Part shown: positions 8,491 to 18,992 of the stretch, one piece after another
Layout: every line of letters starts with the position of its first letter
Position numbering within the stretch: position 1 is the first letter of the stretch
From: Bradyrhizobium centrolobii
GTDB taxonomy: Bacteria > Pseudomonadota > Alphaproteobacteria > Rhizobiales > Xanthobacteraceae
DNA: 50,712 nt
Direction: 5' to 3'
Assembly (NCBI RefSeq): GCF_001641635.1
Contig: NZ_LUUB01000062.1
Span: 111,902 to 162,613 of the forward strand
Translations under genes and position numbers: made by a program
The notes under the pieces: generated by a model
Seen by the model: only the letters and a program-made list of their open reading frames with translations
What the model was told of the DNA's origin: nothing
Databases searched by the model: none

Positions 8491-8592
8491 AAAAAATAGA
8501 ATCGCGCTAGCGCGCAGCGTTGATCGCTGACAAGGCGGATGGTGCTGCGCTAGACAGTCTCTGCCATCCGTTGACGATTGCTGGGCAACGTC

Positions 8593-9693
8593 ATGTCAGA
8601 CGACGACAACTCGCCGATCTCGGCCCGTGTGGCGAAGCAGCTCTTCGCCGACCTGAAGCACGCGCCCGCGCTGGTGCTCGCGGTCTCGGGCGGGCCGGAT
8701 TCGGTCGCGCTGATGTGGCTTGCCGCACGCTGGCAGCGCAGTCTTGCGCATGGCCCGCGCCTCGTCGCCGTCACCGTCGACCATGGTTTGCGGCCGGAGG
8801 CGGCGCGCGAGGCGCGCGACGTCAAGCGGCTTGCGACAGCGCTTGAGCTGACGCACCGGACCATGCGCTGGACAGGTCCGAAGCCGAAGACGGGTCTGCC
8901 CGCCGCGGCACGACAAGCACGCTACCGCCTTCTTGCGCAGGCCGCGCGCGCAGCCGGCGCGACCCATGTGCTGACCGCGCACACCCGCGATGATCAGGCC
9001 GAGACGCTGCTGATGCGTCTGTTGCGCGGGAGTGGAATTGCCGGGCTGTCGGCGATGGCGCGCGTCACCGAGCGCGAGGGCATCATCCTGGCGCGACCGT
9101 TGCTCGACGTTCCGAAATCGCAGCTCGTCGCGACGCTGAAGCGGGCAAAGGTCGGGTTTGCCGACGATCCGACCAACCGCGACACCGCCTTCACACGGCC
9201 GCGGCTGCGCGCGCTGCTGCCGCAGCTCGCGGCCGAAGGCGGCGACGCCAGGGGTCTGGCGCGGCTCGCGGCGCGACTGGCCCGGGCCAATGCGGCAGTG
9301 GAGGTGCTGACCGACGGTGCCGAGCGCTATCTCAGGCTCAGGGATCGCGACGATGCGCCGCATGGTGCGGGCGCGCGAAGCTTCGAGGCTTCAGCCTTCG
9401 CCGCCCTGCCGGAGGAGGTCCGGCTGCGGCTCCTGCTGCGGGCCATCAACGCGCTCGGGCACGAGGGGCCGGCGGAACTCGGCAAGGTCGAAACCCTCAT
9501 GGTCGCGCTCGATCAATCCATCGCCGGGAGTGCGCGTGCACCCACAAATGGCCGGGCTCTCCTGAAGCAAACGCTTGCGGGAGCCCTGATCAGCCTTGCC
9601 GGGGGGCGAATCCACATCGCGCCGGCACCGGCCCGGCGCCCAAAGGCTGGATCAAGAGGTGGATCAAGCGGTGGACCAAAGGGCGGATCATGA
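8593..9693 (+). CDS. tilS: TilS, tRNA(Ile)-lysidine synthase
   Basis: A 366-residue cytoplasmic enzyme. It joins lysine to cytidine-34 of the AUA-decoding isoleucine tRNA using ATP, changing both codon and amino-acid specificity. The PP-loop motif SGGPDS is at residues 32-37, and HTRDDQAETLLMRLLRGSG, DDPTNRD and RPRLR mark the N-terminal synthetase domain. The ATG at 8593 is preferred to an upstream TTG at 8578 because it gives the usual start about 30 residues before the PP-loop. The tail ends in a short Gly/Ser-rich repeat (AGSRGGSSGGPKGGS) encoded by tandem 12-base units. ftsH follows after 241 bp, the usual alphaproteobacterial order. Confidence 0.94.
   Translation: MSDDDNSPISARVAKQLFADLKHAPALVLAVSGGPDSVALMWLAARWQRSLAHGPRLVAVTVDHGLRPEAAREARDVKRLATALELTHRTMRWTGPKPKTGLPAAARQARYRLLAQAARAAGATHVLTAHTRDDQAETLLMRLLRGSGIAGLSAMARVTEREGIILARPLLDVPKSQLVATLKRAKVGFADDPTNRDTAFTRPRLRALLPQLAAEGGDARGLARLAARLARANAAVEVLTDGAERYLRLRDRDDAPHGAGARSFEASAFAALPEEVRLRLLLRAINALGHEGPAELGKVETLMVALDQSIAGSARAPTNGRALLKQTLAGALISLAGGRIHIAPAPARRPKAGSRGGSSGGPKGGS
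9649..9690 (+). repeat. Tandem 12-bp in-frame repeat at the tilS 3' end
   Basis: Three and a half units: GGATCAAGAGGT (9649), GGATCAAGCGGT (9661), GGACCAAAGGGC (9673) and GGATCA (9685), just before the stop. They encode a Gly-Ser/Pro-Arg/Lys-rich tail outside the catalytic domain. Confidence 0.75.
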
Positions 9694-9934
9694 CACCGGC
9701 TGATCGAGGTACCACCGTCAGGCCACCTTAACCAGGCAGGAAAAACCCCGTATTTGCCGCCATTATTTCAGCGGGAATCGCGCTAAGATGGGATAAATAG
9801 TCCCATATCGTTCCCTTGGCAGCGACCGGGGCGGCACCTAAATTGTATGCGTCTAACCAAGAGGATTCCTTGGGGATTTCCTCGCATTGCCCAAGGATCA
9901 GGGCCGCGATCCGCGCGACCACGAAGGAAGATCG

Positions 9935-11857
<1,923 letters not shown>

Positions 11858-11880
11858 GCGCGAGCGGCAGAGTGAATTGA

Positions 11881-11908
11881 AAAACGCGGCGGCAACGCCG
11901 CGTTTTTT
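11881..11908 (+). terminator. Rho-independent terminator after ftsH
   Basis: An 11-bp perfect stem (AAAACGCGGCG at 11881-11891, CGCCGCGTTTT at 11896-11906) with a GCAA loop and a T-rich trailer, 23 bp after the ftsH stop. Confidence 0.9.
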
Positions 11909-12040
11909 GTTGGCTGGCAGCATGTTTTGTTGCCGTGCGGCGGACGGAATTGGCCTTGGCGCCGTCGCTGCCGCCATGGCATGCTTCCCTCAAATAAAAG
12001 GTGCGGCTGGACCGCGCCTCACAAAGGGGAGGGGAAGCCG

Positions 12041-13260
12041 ATGCGTTTTGCGACGGCATGGGGCGCGCTTGGCGCCGTTTCGTTCCTGACATTTTCGTTC
12101 CTGACATGGACCGCGCCATCCATCGCCGCCGAGATGCGCGGCGTCACCTCAACCGAGATCAAGATCGGCCAGACCATGCCCTATAGCGGGCCGGTGTCGG
12201 CCTTCGGCGCGCTCGGCAAGGGCGAGGTCGGCTACTTCAGGATGCTGAACGAGAGGGGCGGCATCAATGGCCGCAAGGTCAATCTGATCTCGCTCGACGA
12301 CAGCTACGCGCCGCCGAAATCGGTCGAGCAGACGCGCAGGCTGGTGGAGAGCGATGAGGTCGCGCTGATCTTCTCCTCGATTGGCACCGCCCACAACACG
12401 GCGATCGCCAAATATCTCCAGGCCAAGAACGTGCCGCAGCTCTTCATCGGCTCCGGTGCCTCGAATTCGCCGACATCGCGCAATATCCGCAGGCGACGAT
12501 GGGTGTGCAGGCGCCGTTCCGCTACGAGGCGCGGCTCTATGCACGCTACGCGCTGGCGAAGAATCCGAACGCGAAATTCGCAGTCATCTCGCAGAACGAC
12601 GACTACGGCCGCGACTACCTCGCCGGCCTGAAGGACGTGCTCGGCGAGAAATACGAGGCCGTGGTCACCAATGCGACCTACGAGATCCAGGATCCGACCA
12701 TTGATTCCCAGATCGTGAAGCTGAAGGCGTCAGGTGCGGACGTGTTCGTGATCGCGGCGACGCCGAAATTCGCGGCGCAGGCGATCCGCAAATCCTTCGA
12801 GATCGGCTGGCGCCCGATGACCTTCCTCTCCAACGTCGCGGTGTGGGTCTCGACCGTGATGGAGCCGGCGGGATTGGAAGCGGGCACCGGCATTCTCTCG
12901 ACGGCTTACGTGAAGGATCCCGACGATCCCGCCTGGAAGGACGATCCGGGTGTGAAGGGCTGGCGCGAGTTCATGACGAAATACGTGCCGGAGGCCGACC
13001 AGCACGACACCAACTACGTCAATTCCTACAATAGTGCGATGGCGCTGGAAGCGGTCTTGAAAGCATGCGGCGACGATCTCTCGACCGAGAACATCCTGAA
13101 GCAGGCGTTCGCGATCCGTGATCTCGAATTGCCGATGCTGCTGCCCGGCATCAAGGTCAACACCAGTCCGACCGATCACGTGCCGGTCGACCAGATGCAG
13201 TTCATGCGCTTCAACGGCAAGAGCTGGGAGCGCTTTGGGGAATTGCAGACGGGGAATTGA
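12041..13260 (+). pseudogene. Branched-chain-amino-acid-type ABC substrate-binding protein, one-base frameshift
   Basis: Two overlapping frames together encode one periplasmic-binding protein of the LivK/Peripla_BP_6 type, about 405 residues. The first part starts at ATG 12041 (ribosome site AGGGGAGGGG just upstream). It has a signal peptide ending in SIAAE, then TEIKIGQTMPYSGP and LFIGSGAS. At about 12464-12466 the frame must shift: reading on gives NSPTSRNIRRRRW, while the other frame continues FADIAQYPQATMGVQAPFRY and runs intact to the stop at 13260. One missing base in the run TCGAATTC, where AAG-TTC would be expected, explains it. It may be a true pseudogene or a sequencing error. No permease or ATPase genes are adjacent. 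Confidence 0.85.
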
Positions 13261-13275
13261 CGGCCCGTCGAGGGC

Positions 13276-14766
13276 TCACTTCGACGGCGCGACGGCTGCG
13301 GCCTGTTGATCGTCGCGCACGTGAATGACGGCGATGTCGTCCGCATAGAGCCGCTTCCAGCCCCTGATGTGATCCAGCACCTGGGCCGCCGGTGCGTCCG
13401 CAACCATGAGCGTAGCATCGATCTTGTACTGGTCGAGCAGCCGCGTCAGGTTGTCGAGTTTCTTGACCTCCACCGCCTTGAAGAAGTCCATCACGAATTT
13501 CTCGCCATAGAGCTCGGCGCGACCGTCGACGAACACCGGGATGTCACGCGAGATCAGGTAGCCGCCGAATTGGTAGGCGTTGAAGATGCGCTGTGCCTTG
13601 CGCTGCTCGAGCAGATCGACGGCGGCGACCGGCGTCTGCGTCATCGTGAAGGTGAAGCGATGATGCGACATGTAGATCGATGTCGAGGTCCAGGCCGCAC
13701 CCACGATCATCAGCGCGCCGAGCGCGTTGACGTAGCGGGCCGGCCAACTCTCGGCGCCTTGCGCATCCGTCTGGGCTGACGCGGACAGGCTGCCAAGCGG
13801 CTTGGCCAGCACCAGCGGCACCAGGAAGGCGAAGGCTTCGATACTCCTGACATGGGTCAGCGCCATGCAGGTCAGCAAGAGGACCAGGAGAATGCGCGGC
13901 AGCGACAGCGTGAGGCCACAGAACAGACCCAGCCCGATGAGGCCGAGCACGGCGCCTTCGAACGGATTGAATGAGGCGAAACTCGCCGGCATCCATTCGG
14001 AGATGACCGACAGCAACTCGCCGAGATTGAGGATGTTCGTGGCGCCGAGCAGCGTTCGCCAGCCATAGGGCGTGACGCAGCTTGCCGCAAGCGCGGCGAC
14101 GCCGAACAGGAACCAGCGCAGCAACAGCCGGACCTGCTTGCCGGAGTCGAGAGTCCAGATCGCCTCGAGCGCCATCGGGCCGATCAGCGCGAGGCCCAGC
14201 ACGAAGCCGCCATGCAGGTTCGACCACAGCGACATCAGGGGCAGCCAGTACCAGGACGGCGTGCCCTTGCGATCAGCCGCTGCCATCAGCATGCCGACCC
14301 ACGCGATCATGACAGGCAGCGCCAGGATATGCGGCCGCGCCAGAATGTGATGCATCGACAGGAGCACTGCCAGCATCGCGAACAGCACGGAGCGCGGGAG
14401 CTCGAGATGCGCGTCGAGCAGATAGACGAAGATCGCCGCCGACAACGCAATCGCGAGCGTGGTGAGGATCACCGGGCCGGCCCAGTCCCAATGCGCGTAG
14501 GACAGCGCGAACAGCACCTGCGACAGCCATGACGTCGATATCCAGGACGCGCCGGGCCGTGTGAAGGAATAGAAATCGGTGTAGGGCAGCGCGTGGTGAT
14601 CGAGGATCCACTGCCCGATCTTGATCTGCCAGAACGTGTCGGAGTCCTGCAGCAGCGTGTCGCCGACATAGAGGAAGAAGAGAAAGGCGCCGGCGCCGAC
14701 GCACAGCGGCACCAGCGCTCGCGCGCGGCTCTGCACCGCGATGCTGTTGGTAAAGGAGAGGGACAT
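13276..14766 (-). CDS. Polytopic membrane protein of unknown function
   Basis: A 496-residue protein taken from the ATG at 14766; the frame is open upstream to 14856, but the GACGAGG upstream and the sequence MSLSFTNS support the shorter form. About ten to twelve hydrophobic segments cover residues 18-380, with conserved-looking polar stretches DSDTFWQIKIGQWIL and SLWSNLHGGFVLGL between them. A soluble C-terminal region of about 110 residues contains NAYQFGGYLISRDIPVFVDGRAELYG. The topology recalls lipid-linked-sugar glycosyltransferases (GT-C type), but no catalytic motif could be confirmed, so the function is open. It converges with the frameshifted binding-protein gene, only 15 bp apart. 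Confidence 0.7.
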   Translation of the reverse strand: MSLSFTNSIAVQSRARALVPLCVGAGAFLFFLYVGDTLLQDSDTFWQIKIGQWILDHHALPYTDFYSFTRPGASWISTSWLSQVLFALSYAHWDWAGPVILTTLAIALSAAIFVYLLDAHLELPRSVLFAMLAVLLSMHHILARPHILALPVMIAWVGMLMAAADRKGTPSWYWLPLMSLWSNLHGGFVLGLALIGPMALEAIWTLDSGKQVRLLLRWFLFGVAALAASCVTPYGWRTLLGATNILNLGELLSVISEWMPASFASFNPFEGAVLGLIGLGLFCGLTLSLPRILLVLLLTCMALTHVRSIEAFAFLVPLVLAKPLGSLSASAQTDAQGAESWPARYVNALGALMIVGAAWTSTSIYMSHHRFTFTMTQTPVAAVDLLEQRKAQRIFNAYQFGGYLISRDIPVFVDGRAELYGEKFVMDFFKAVEVKKLDNLTRLLDQYKIDATLMVADAPAAQVLDHIRGWKRLYADDIAVIHVRDDQQAAAVAPSK

Positions 14767-15065
14767 GCCGCCTCGTCGTCCTGCTTGTTCTTGTCCGGTT
14801 GACCGAGCGGGCGGCATTGGACCATGGCGGTCATAACTTCGGGTAAATCGGCGCACGTGGCTCCGCTTCGTGTCTCGACGATTTAACTGATTGTTTTCAA
14901 TTTCGATTTACCATCGGCGAATACCCGCAGACCGCACTGTGTTTACTCGCTCGAATTAACTGCGGTGCAATTCTTTGCCATTACGGTCGGTTCCATGGTC
15001 AGGCGGCGCTGGGAAGCCGAGATGACCAGACTAGTTGTAGCCTTGTGTACTCTTTGGAGCTGTCT
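14767..15065. other. Divergent intergenic region, no gene seen
   Basis: About 300 bp between the divergent membrane-protein and pilin genes. The middle (about 14880-14975) is A/T-richer than its surroundings and probably holds both promoters, but I could not identify a convincing -35/-10 pair. No hairpin or small open frame with a ribosome site was seen. Confidence 0.5.
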
Positions 15066-15230
15066 ATGAAGAACCTCGTTGCGCGCTTCGTGAAGGATGA
15101 ATCCGGCGCCACCGCTATTGAATACGGCCTGATCGCCGCCGGCATCGCGCTGGCGATCATCACCGTCGTCAACAGCCTCGGCACCACGCTGAACGCCAAG
15201 TTCACCTCGATCTCGTCCAGCCTCAAGTAA
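15066..15230 (+). CDS. Flp/Fap-type type IVb pilin
   Basis: A 54-residue prepilin. A short basic leader (MKNLVARFVKDESG) precedes the processing motif, where cleavage is expected after Gly14. It is followed by ATAIEYGLIAAGIALAIITVV, with the Glu-Tyr pair typical of Flp pilins and the hydrophobic assembly helix. These pilins form Tad-type fibres used in surface attachment. GGAG at 15056-15059 is the ribosome site. No tad/cpa assembly genes lie in the window, so this is an orphan copy or depends on a cluster elsewhere. A strong terminator follows directly. Confidence 0.92.
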   Translation: MKNLVARFVKDESGATAIEYGLIAAGIALAIITVVNSLGTTLNAKFTSISSSLK

Positions 15231-15250
15231 GGCAAGACGAACTGGAATCG

Positions 15251-15285
15251 AAAGAGCCCCGTCCTGGACGGGGCTCTTTTCTTTT
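15251..15285 (+). terminator. Rho-independent terminator after the Flp pilin gene
   Basis: A perfect 13-bp stem (AAAGAGCCCCGTC at 15251-15263, GACGGGGCTCTTT at 15267-15279) with a CTG loop, then TCTTTT. It lies 20 bp after the stop and is nearly symmetric, so it may also serve the convergent PAP2 gene. Confidence 0.93.
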
Positions 15286-15346
15286 GGTCGATGATATCAG
15301 AAGAAACACGCCGCTGCCGGCGGCGATGGAACGATCTATCGCGGCT

Positions 15347-16330
15347 CTATTCCGCGAGACTCGGCTGCCAGACCGGCGATGGAGAGGATGTTGCGGAATG
15401 GCGCGATGCGCGGCCGAGCCATCCGAGATAGAACTTCGCGGCTAGAATCGATGCTGCGGCGAGCGCAACGCCGCCGATGACGTCGATCATGTAGTGCGCG
15501 CCGATCACCGGCGTTGCGGCAATCATCAGCAGGTTGAGCGCGGCCGCAATGCCGCCGATGCCGCGGACCGGCCACAGTGCCCACATGTAGAGCACTGCGG
15601 ACGCGGCGTGAAAGCTCGGGAACGAGACGATGCCGGCGAGCCTGTACAGTTCGAGCTCGCGCAGGCTTCCGTCGCGAAGCGCAAGGATGTCGCGCAGCTG
15701 CCCGGCATAGACCGCCGTGTTGATGTCGGGGAAGTGGGCAGCCGGCAGTTGCAGCCCGTAATAGGTGCCGATCGCCGGGACGACAGCCGAGATCGCGATG
15801 GTGATCGCGAGCGCGAGGCTCATCGCGAGCATGAACAGTTGCAGGCGCACGTAGCGTGCCGTGAGAGCCAGCACGATGGGCACGCCGAGCAGCGGCCATT
15901 TGATCAGTCCGTAGGCGCGTGACAGGCCGTCCGCGAGCCAGGGATGATCGTTGACGTATCGCGCGATCGGTTCGGGATCCATGCCGAGCGCGCGATCGAT
16001 TGCAAGCAGCGCATGGTCTTGCAGCGGGAAAGCGATCTTGCCCGCGACATAGCTGAGCGGTCCCACGATGGCGCAGGTGAGAATGGCCTGTCCGATCGTG
16101 CCGAGCGAAAACACCAGCTTAGGATCGGCGAGTTCGTCCTTGGCGATCCGGTGGTAATAGGCGATTGCGAGCAGCAAGGCCGCGATCGCCAGCGTCACTT
16201 CGAAAGCGACCGGCTCTAGCCGAAGGCCGGTGAAGGCCAGGCCGAGCGCGAGCAGGCTGCCCATGGCTGCGATGGGAAACCAGTTCAGGTGAAAGAGCTG
16301 CCAGGCAGTCCTGGCTTCCGTGTCGACCAT
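15347..16330 (-). CDS. PAP2-superfamily membrane phosphatase/phosphotransferase
   Basis: A 327-residue membrane protein with six or more hydrophobic segments. Two phosphatase signature regions are visible: SFPSFHAASAVLY (the SxxxH motif of the active site) and GAHYMIDVIGGVAL (the HxxxD motif). The spacing and the late position of these motifs fit the Aur1/inositolphosphotransferase-like branch of the PAP2 family. Known relatives act on lipid phosphates or transfer lipid head groups, with the active site facing the periplasm. The substrate is unknown. The gene stands alone and converges with the pilin gene. Confidence 0.82.
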   Translation of the reverse strand: MVDTEARTAWQLFHLNWFPIAAMGSLLALGLAFTGLRLEPVAFEVTLAIAALLLAIAYYHRIAKDELADPKLVFSLGTIGQAILTCAIVGPLSYVAGKIAFPLQDHALLAIDRALGMDPEPIARYVNDHPWLADGLSRAYGLIKWPLLGVPIVLALTARYVRLQLFMLAMSLALAITIAISAVVPAIGTYYGLQLPAAHFPDINTAVYAGQLRDILALRDGSLRELELYRLAGIVSFPSFHAASAVLYMWALWPVRGIGGIAAALNLLMIAATPVIGAHYMIDVIGGVALAAASILAAKFYLGWLGRASRHSATSSPSPVWQPSLAE

Positions 16331-16578
16331 GCTGCACCGAGGTTGGTGCCGTACAGTCGCGAGCCCGCTTTAAGATGGCGGTAAGGATCGTGGTTAGCCA
16401 ATCGCCAATCGATACGCTGCACCTTTAGACGTTCACGGTCCTGCCGCCTGACGCATTTGCGTCTTGTCATTCGCTCTGAATAGTTGTTCAGTTCTTGGGG
16501 GCGATTTGCAGCGAATTCGGCGACGAAGCGTTCGGGCGCAGGGCGTGCGGTCGGCGTGGGTGGGACAGGAAGCGCGCC

Positions 16579-17259
16579 ATGGTTTATCGGCGGACGCATC
16601 AAGTGGTTAAGCGCCTTGCGGCCCGGCGCAGCGCCATTCTCGCGGCGGCGCGCGAGGCGGCGGCGGAAGGCGGGATGACAGCGGTGCAGATCGCGCCGGT
16701 CGCCGTCAGGGCCAATGTCGCGGCCGGCACGGTCTATCGCTACTTCCCCTCCAAGGCCGATCTGATCTCCGAATTGATTGCCGAGGTCTCCCGCGACGAG
16801 CTCGCGGCGATCCGCCGGGCGGCCGATGCCGCGCCGGGCCCGTCCTCGGCGCTGGCGGCTGCCGTCACGACGGTGGCCGTCCACACCCTGTCCCAGCGCC
16901 GGCTGGCCTGGGGCATCCTGGCCGAGCCGGTCGACGTCGATGTCAGCGCCTCCAGGCTTGCCAGCCGGCGCGAGATCGCGGGCGAGATTGCCGCCCGGAT
17001 CGACGCCGCCGTGCGGGCCGGTCACCTGCCGGCGCAGGACACCGCGCTCGCCGCGACCGCGCTGCTCGGCGCACTGCACGAAGCCCTGGTCGGGCCGCTT
17101 GCGCCCGACAATCTCGAAGACCCCGCAAAGATGCGCGACGCCGTGCAGACCGTGACCCTGCTCGCGCTGCGCGCGGTCGGCGTCATGGACGCCCGCGCCC
17201 GTGGCCTCGTGGTGCAGCAGACGCTGCTGCCGACCACGAAGGCGCTGGTGGGGGCTTAA
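16579..17259 (+). CDS. TetR/AcrR-family transcriptional regulator
   Basis: A 226-residue protein from the ATG at 16579 (frame open to 16495). The N-terminal helix-turn-helix region spans about residues 15-65. It contains AILAAAREAAAEGGMTAVQ, then VAAGTVYRYFPSKADLI, the characteristic recognition-helix segment of TetR regulators. The remaining part is a helical ligand-binding domain with no recognisable ligand signature. It is divergent from the PAP2 gene (about 250 bp apart), which is a possible but unproved target. Confidence 0.88.
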   Translation: MVYRRTHQVVKRLAARRSAILAAAREAAAEGGMTAVQIAPVAVRANVAAGTVYRYFPSKADLISELIAEVSRDELAAIRRAADAAPGPSSALAAAVTTVAVHTLSQRRLAWGILAEPVDVDVSASRLASRREIAGEIAARIDAAVRAGHLPAQDTALAATALLGALHEALVGPLAPDNLEDPAKMRDAVQTVTLLALRAVGVMDARARGLVVQQTLLPTTKALVGA

Positions 17260-17555
17260 AGCCAACGCGTGATCGAAGCGGGATGAGACCTCGTCGCGCT
17301 TAGGGCGTTGTTTGAGCGTGACTTTTCGAAAAACCGCAGCGCCGTCCCGCGTGCTGCGAGGATGGCACCGTGCCTCTGTCGTGAGACGCACAAGACCTCG
17401 CGCCAGCAGCCTTCGGCTACTTTGCATGGGGTTGTTTTCGATATTTTTGCCTCGCGCTGGTGGCGGCCCAAGCCGCCGGCGCTTTCGCGATGCGCCGTAA
17501 TCTCCAGATTCCGGATGCCTGCGCCTTGCGCAGGCGCTCCGGAATGACAGAAGCC
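17260..17555. other. Intergenic region with repeat-like DNA between tetR and pyk
   Basis: About 296 bp between convergent genes. The first part (17265-17345) resembles, from memory, Bradyrhizobium intergenic repeat DNA, as does the inverted repeat at 17508-17545. No open frame with a ribosome site was seen. A small GGCGG/CCGCC hairpin lies at about 17462-17477. Confidence 0.4.
17508..17545. repeat. Inverted repeat downstream of pyk
   Basis: ATTCCGG at 17508-17514 and CCGGAAT at 17539-17545 flank an inner GCCTGCGCC/GCGCAGGCG hairpin, giving a long imperfect stem. No T run follows on either strand. It sits 10 bp beyond the pyk stop, so it may protect or attenuate the transcript, and it looks like a dispersed repeat unit. 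Confidence 0.6.
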
Positions 17556-18992
17556 TTACATATTCGCGTCGCCCTCGGGGCCGACTGAGGCGATGCGGAC
17601 CATGTTGGTGGTGCCGGGGATGCCGAGCGGTACGCCGGCGACGATGATCACGCGCTGGCCGGCGCGGACAAACCCGTCGCGGAAGGCGATCGAGCCGGCG
17701 CGGCTCACCATGTCATCCTGGTCCCGCGCATCCTCCGCGACCACGCAATGCACGCCCCAGACGACCGCGAGCCGGCGTCCTGCCGTGATGTTCGGCGTGA
17801 TCGCCACGATCGGCGGCTTCGGCCGCTCGCGCGCGACACGCACGGCGGTCGAGCCCGAGCTGGTCCAGCAGATCAGGGCCGGCAGGTCGAGCGTTTCGGC
17901 GATCTGCCGTGCGGCATCTGCAATGGCATCGCCAGCGGTCGCTTCGGGCGCCGGGCGCTGTGCCGCGACCACCGAAAGATAGGTCGGGTCGCGCTCGACC
18001 TCCTCGCCGATGCGGTTCATGGTCGAGACCGCCTCGACCGGGAATTTGCCGGCGGCCGATTCCGCCGAAAGCATGATGGCGTCGGCGCCTTCATAGACGG
18101 CGGTGGCGACGTCCGAGACCTCGGCGCGGGTCGGCACCGGCGCCTGGATCATCGATTCCAGCATCTGCGTTGCGATCACGACCGGTTTGCCGGCGCGGCG
18201 CGCCATGCGCGTCATCTGCTTCTGCAGGCTCGGCACGCGCTCCAGCGGCAGCTCGACGCCGAGGTCGCCGCGCGCCACCATCAGCGCGTCGGAGGCCTCG
18301 ATGATGTCGGCGAGGCGGTCGATCGCCTGCGGCTTCTCGATCTTGGCCATCACCGCGGCGCGGCCGCGGATCATCTTCTTGGCCTCGATCACGTCGTCGG
18401 CGCGCTGCACGAAGGACAGCGCGATCCAGTCGACGCCGGTGGTCAGCGCCGCCTCGAGATCGGCGCGGTCCTTCTGCGTCATCGCCGAGACCGGCAGATC
18501 CGTGTCGGGCAGGCTGACGCCTTTGCGATCGGACATCCTGCCGCCGACCACGACACGGGTCACCGCGTACTCCCTGGAGGTATCCTCCGCGATCAGCCGC
18601 ACCTTGCCGTCGTCGAGCAGGAGCGAATGGCCCGGCCGCAGCGCGGCCAGGATCTCCGGATGCGGGAGCTGGACGCGTGTGGCGTCACCCGGCGTCTTGT
18701 CGGAATCGAGGGTAAAGGTCTGGCCGTTCTGGAGCTGGACCGCGCCCTCGGCGAATGCGCCGAGCCTGAGCTTCGGGCCCTGGAGGTCGACCAGGATGCC
18801 GATCGGCCGGCCGTAGCTGCTTTCGACGTTGCGGATGGTCGCCACCAGCTCCCGCATCTTGTCGTGCGGGGTGTGGCTCATGTTGATGCGGAAAAGGTCG
18901 GCGCCAGCCTCGAACAGGCGGCGAATCATCGCGAGATCTGAAGAGGCGGGTCCCAGGGTCGCGAGAATCTTGATACGGCGAAGACGCCTCAT
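17556..18992 (-). CDS. pyk: Pyruvate kinase
   Basis: A 478-residue cytoplasmic enzyme converting phosphoenolpyruvate and ADP to pyruvate and ATP. Recognisable segments include KILATLGPASS at the N-terminus, FRINMSHTPHDKM, the LVDLQGPKLR segment, and the active-site region MAKIEKPQAIDRLADIIEASD followed by VARGDLGVELPLERV. The VIATQMLESM and DAIMLSAESAAGKFPVEAV segments and a C-terminal allosteric-type domain follow. Its ATG overlaps the stop of the upstream DUF1036 gene by 4 bp (ATGA), so the two are translationally coupled. Confidence 0.96.
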   Translation of the reverse strand: MRRLRRIKILATLGPASSDLAMIRRLFEAGADLFRINMSHTPHDKMRELVATIRNVESSYGRPIGILVDLQGPKLRLGAFAEGAVQLQNGQTFTLDSDKTPGDATRVQLPHPEILAALRPGHSLLLDDGKVRLIAEDTSREYAVTRVVVGGRMSDRKGVSLPDTDLPVSAMTQKDRADLEAALTTGVDWIALSFVQRADDVIEAKKMIRGRAAVMAKIEKPQAIDRLADIIEASDALMVARGDLGVELPLERVPSLQKQMTRMARRAGKPVVIATQMLESMIQAPVPTRAEVSDVATAVYEGADAIMLSAESAAGKFPVEAVSTMNRIGEEVERDPTYLSVVAAQRPAPEATAGDAIADAARQIAETLDLPALICWTSSGSTAVRVARERPKPPIVAITPNITAGRRLAVVWGVHCVVAEDARDQDDMVSRAGSIAFRDGFVRAGQRVIIVAGVPLGIPGTTNMVRIASVGPEGDANM

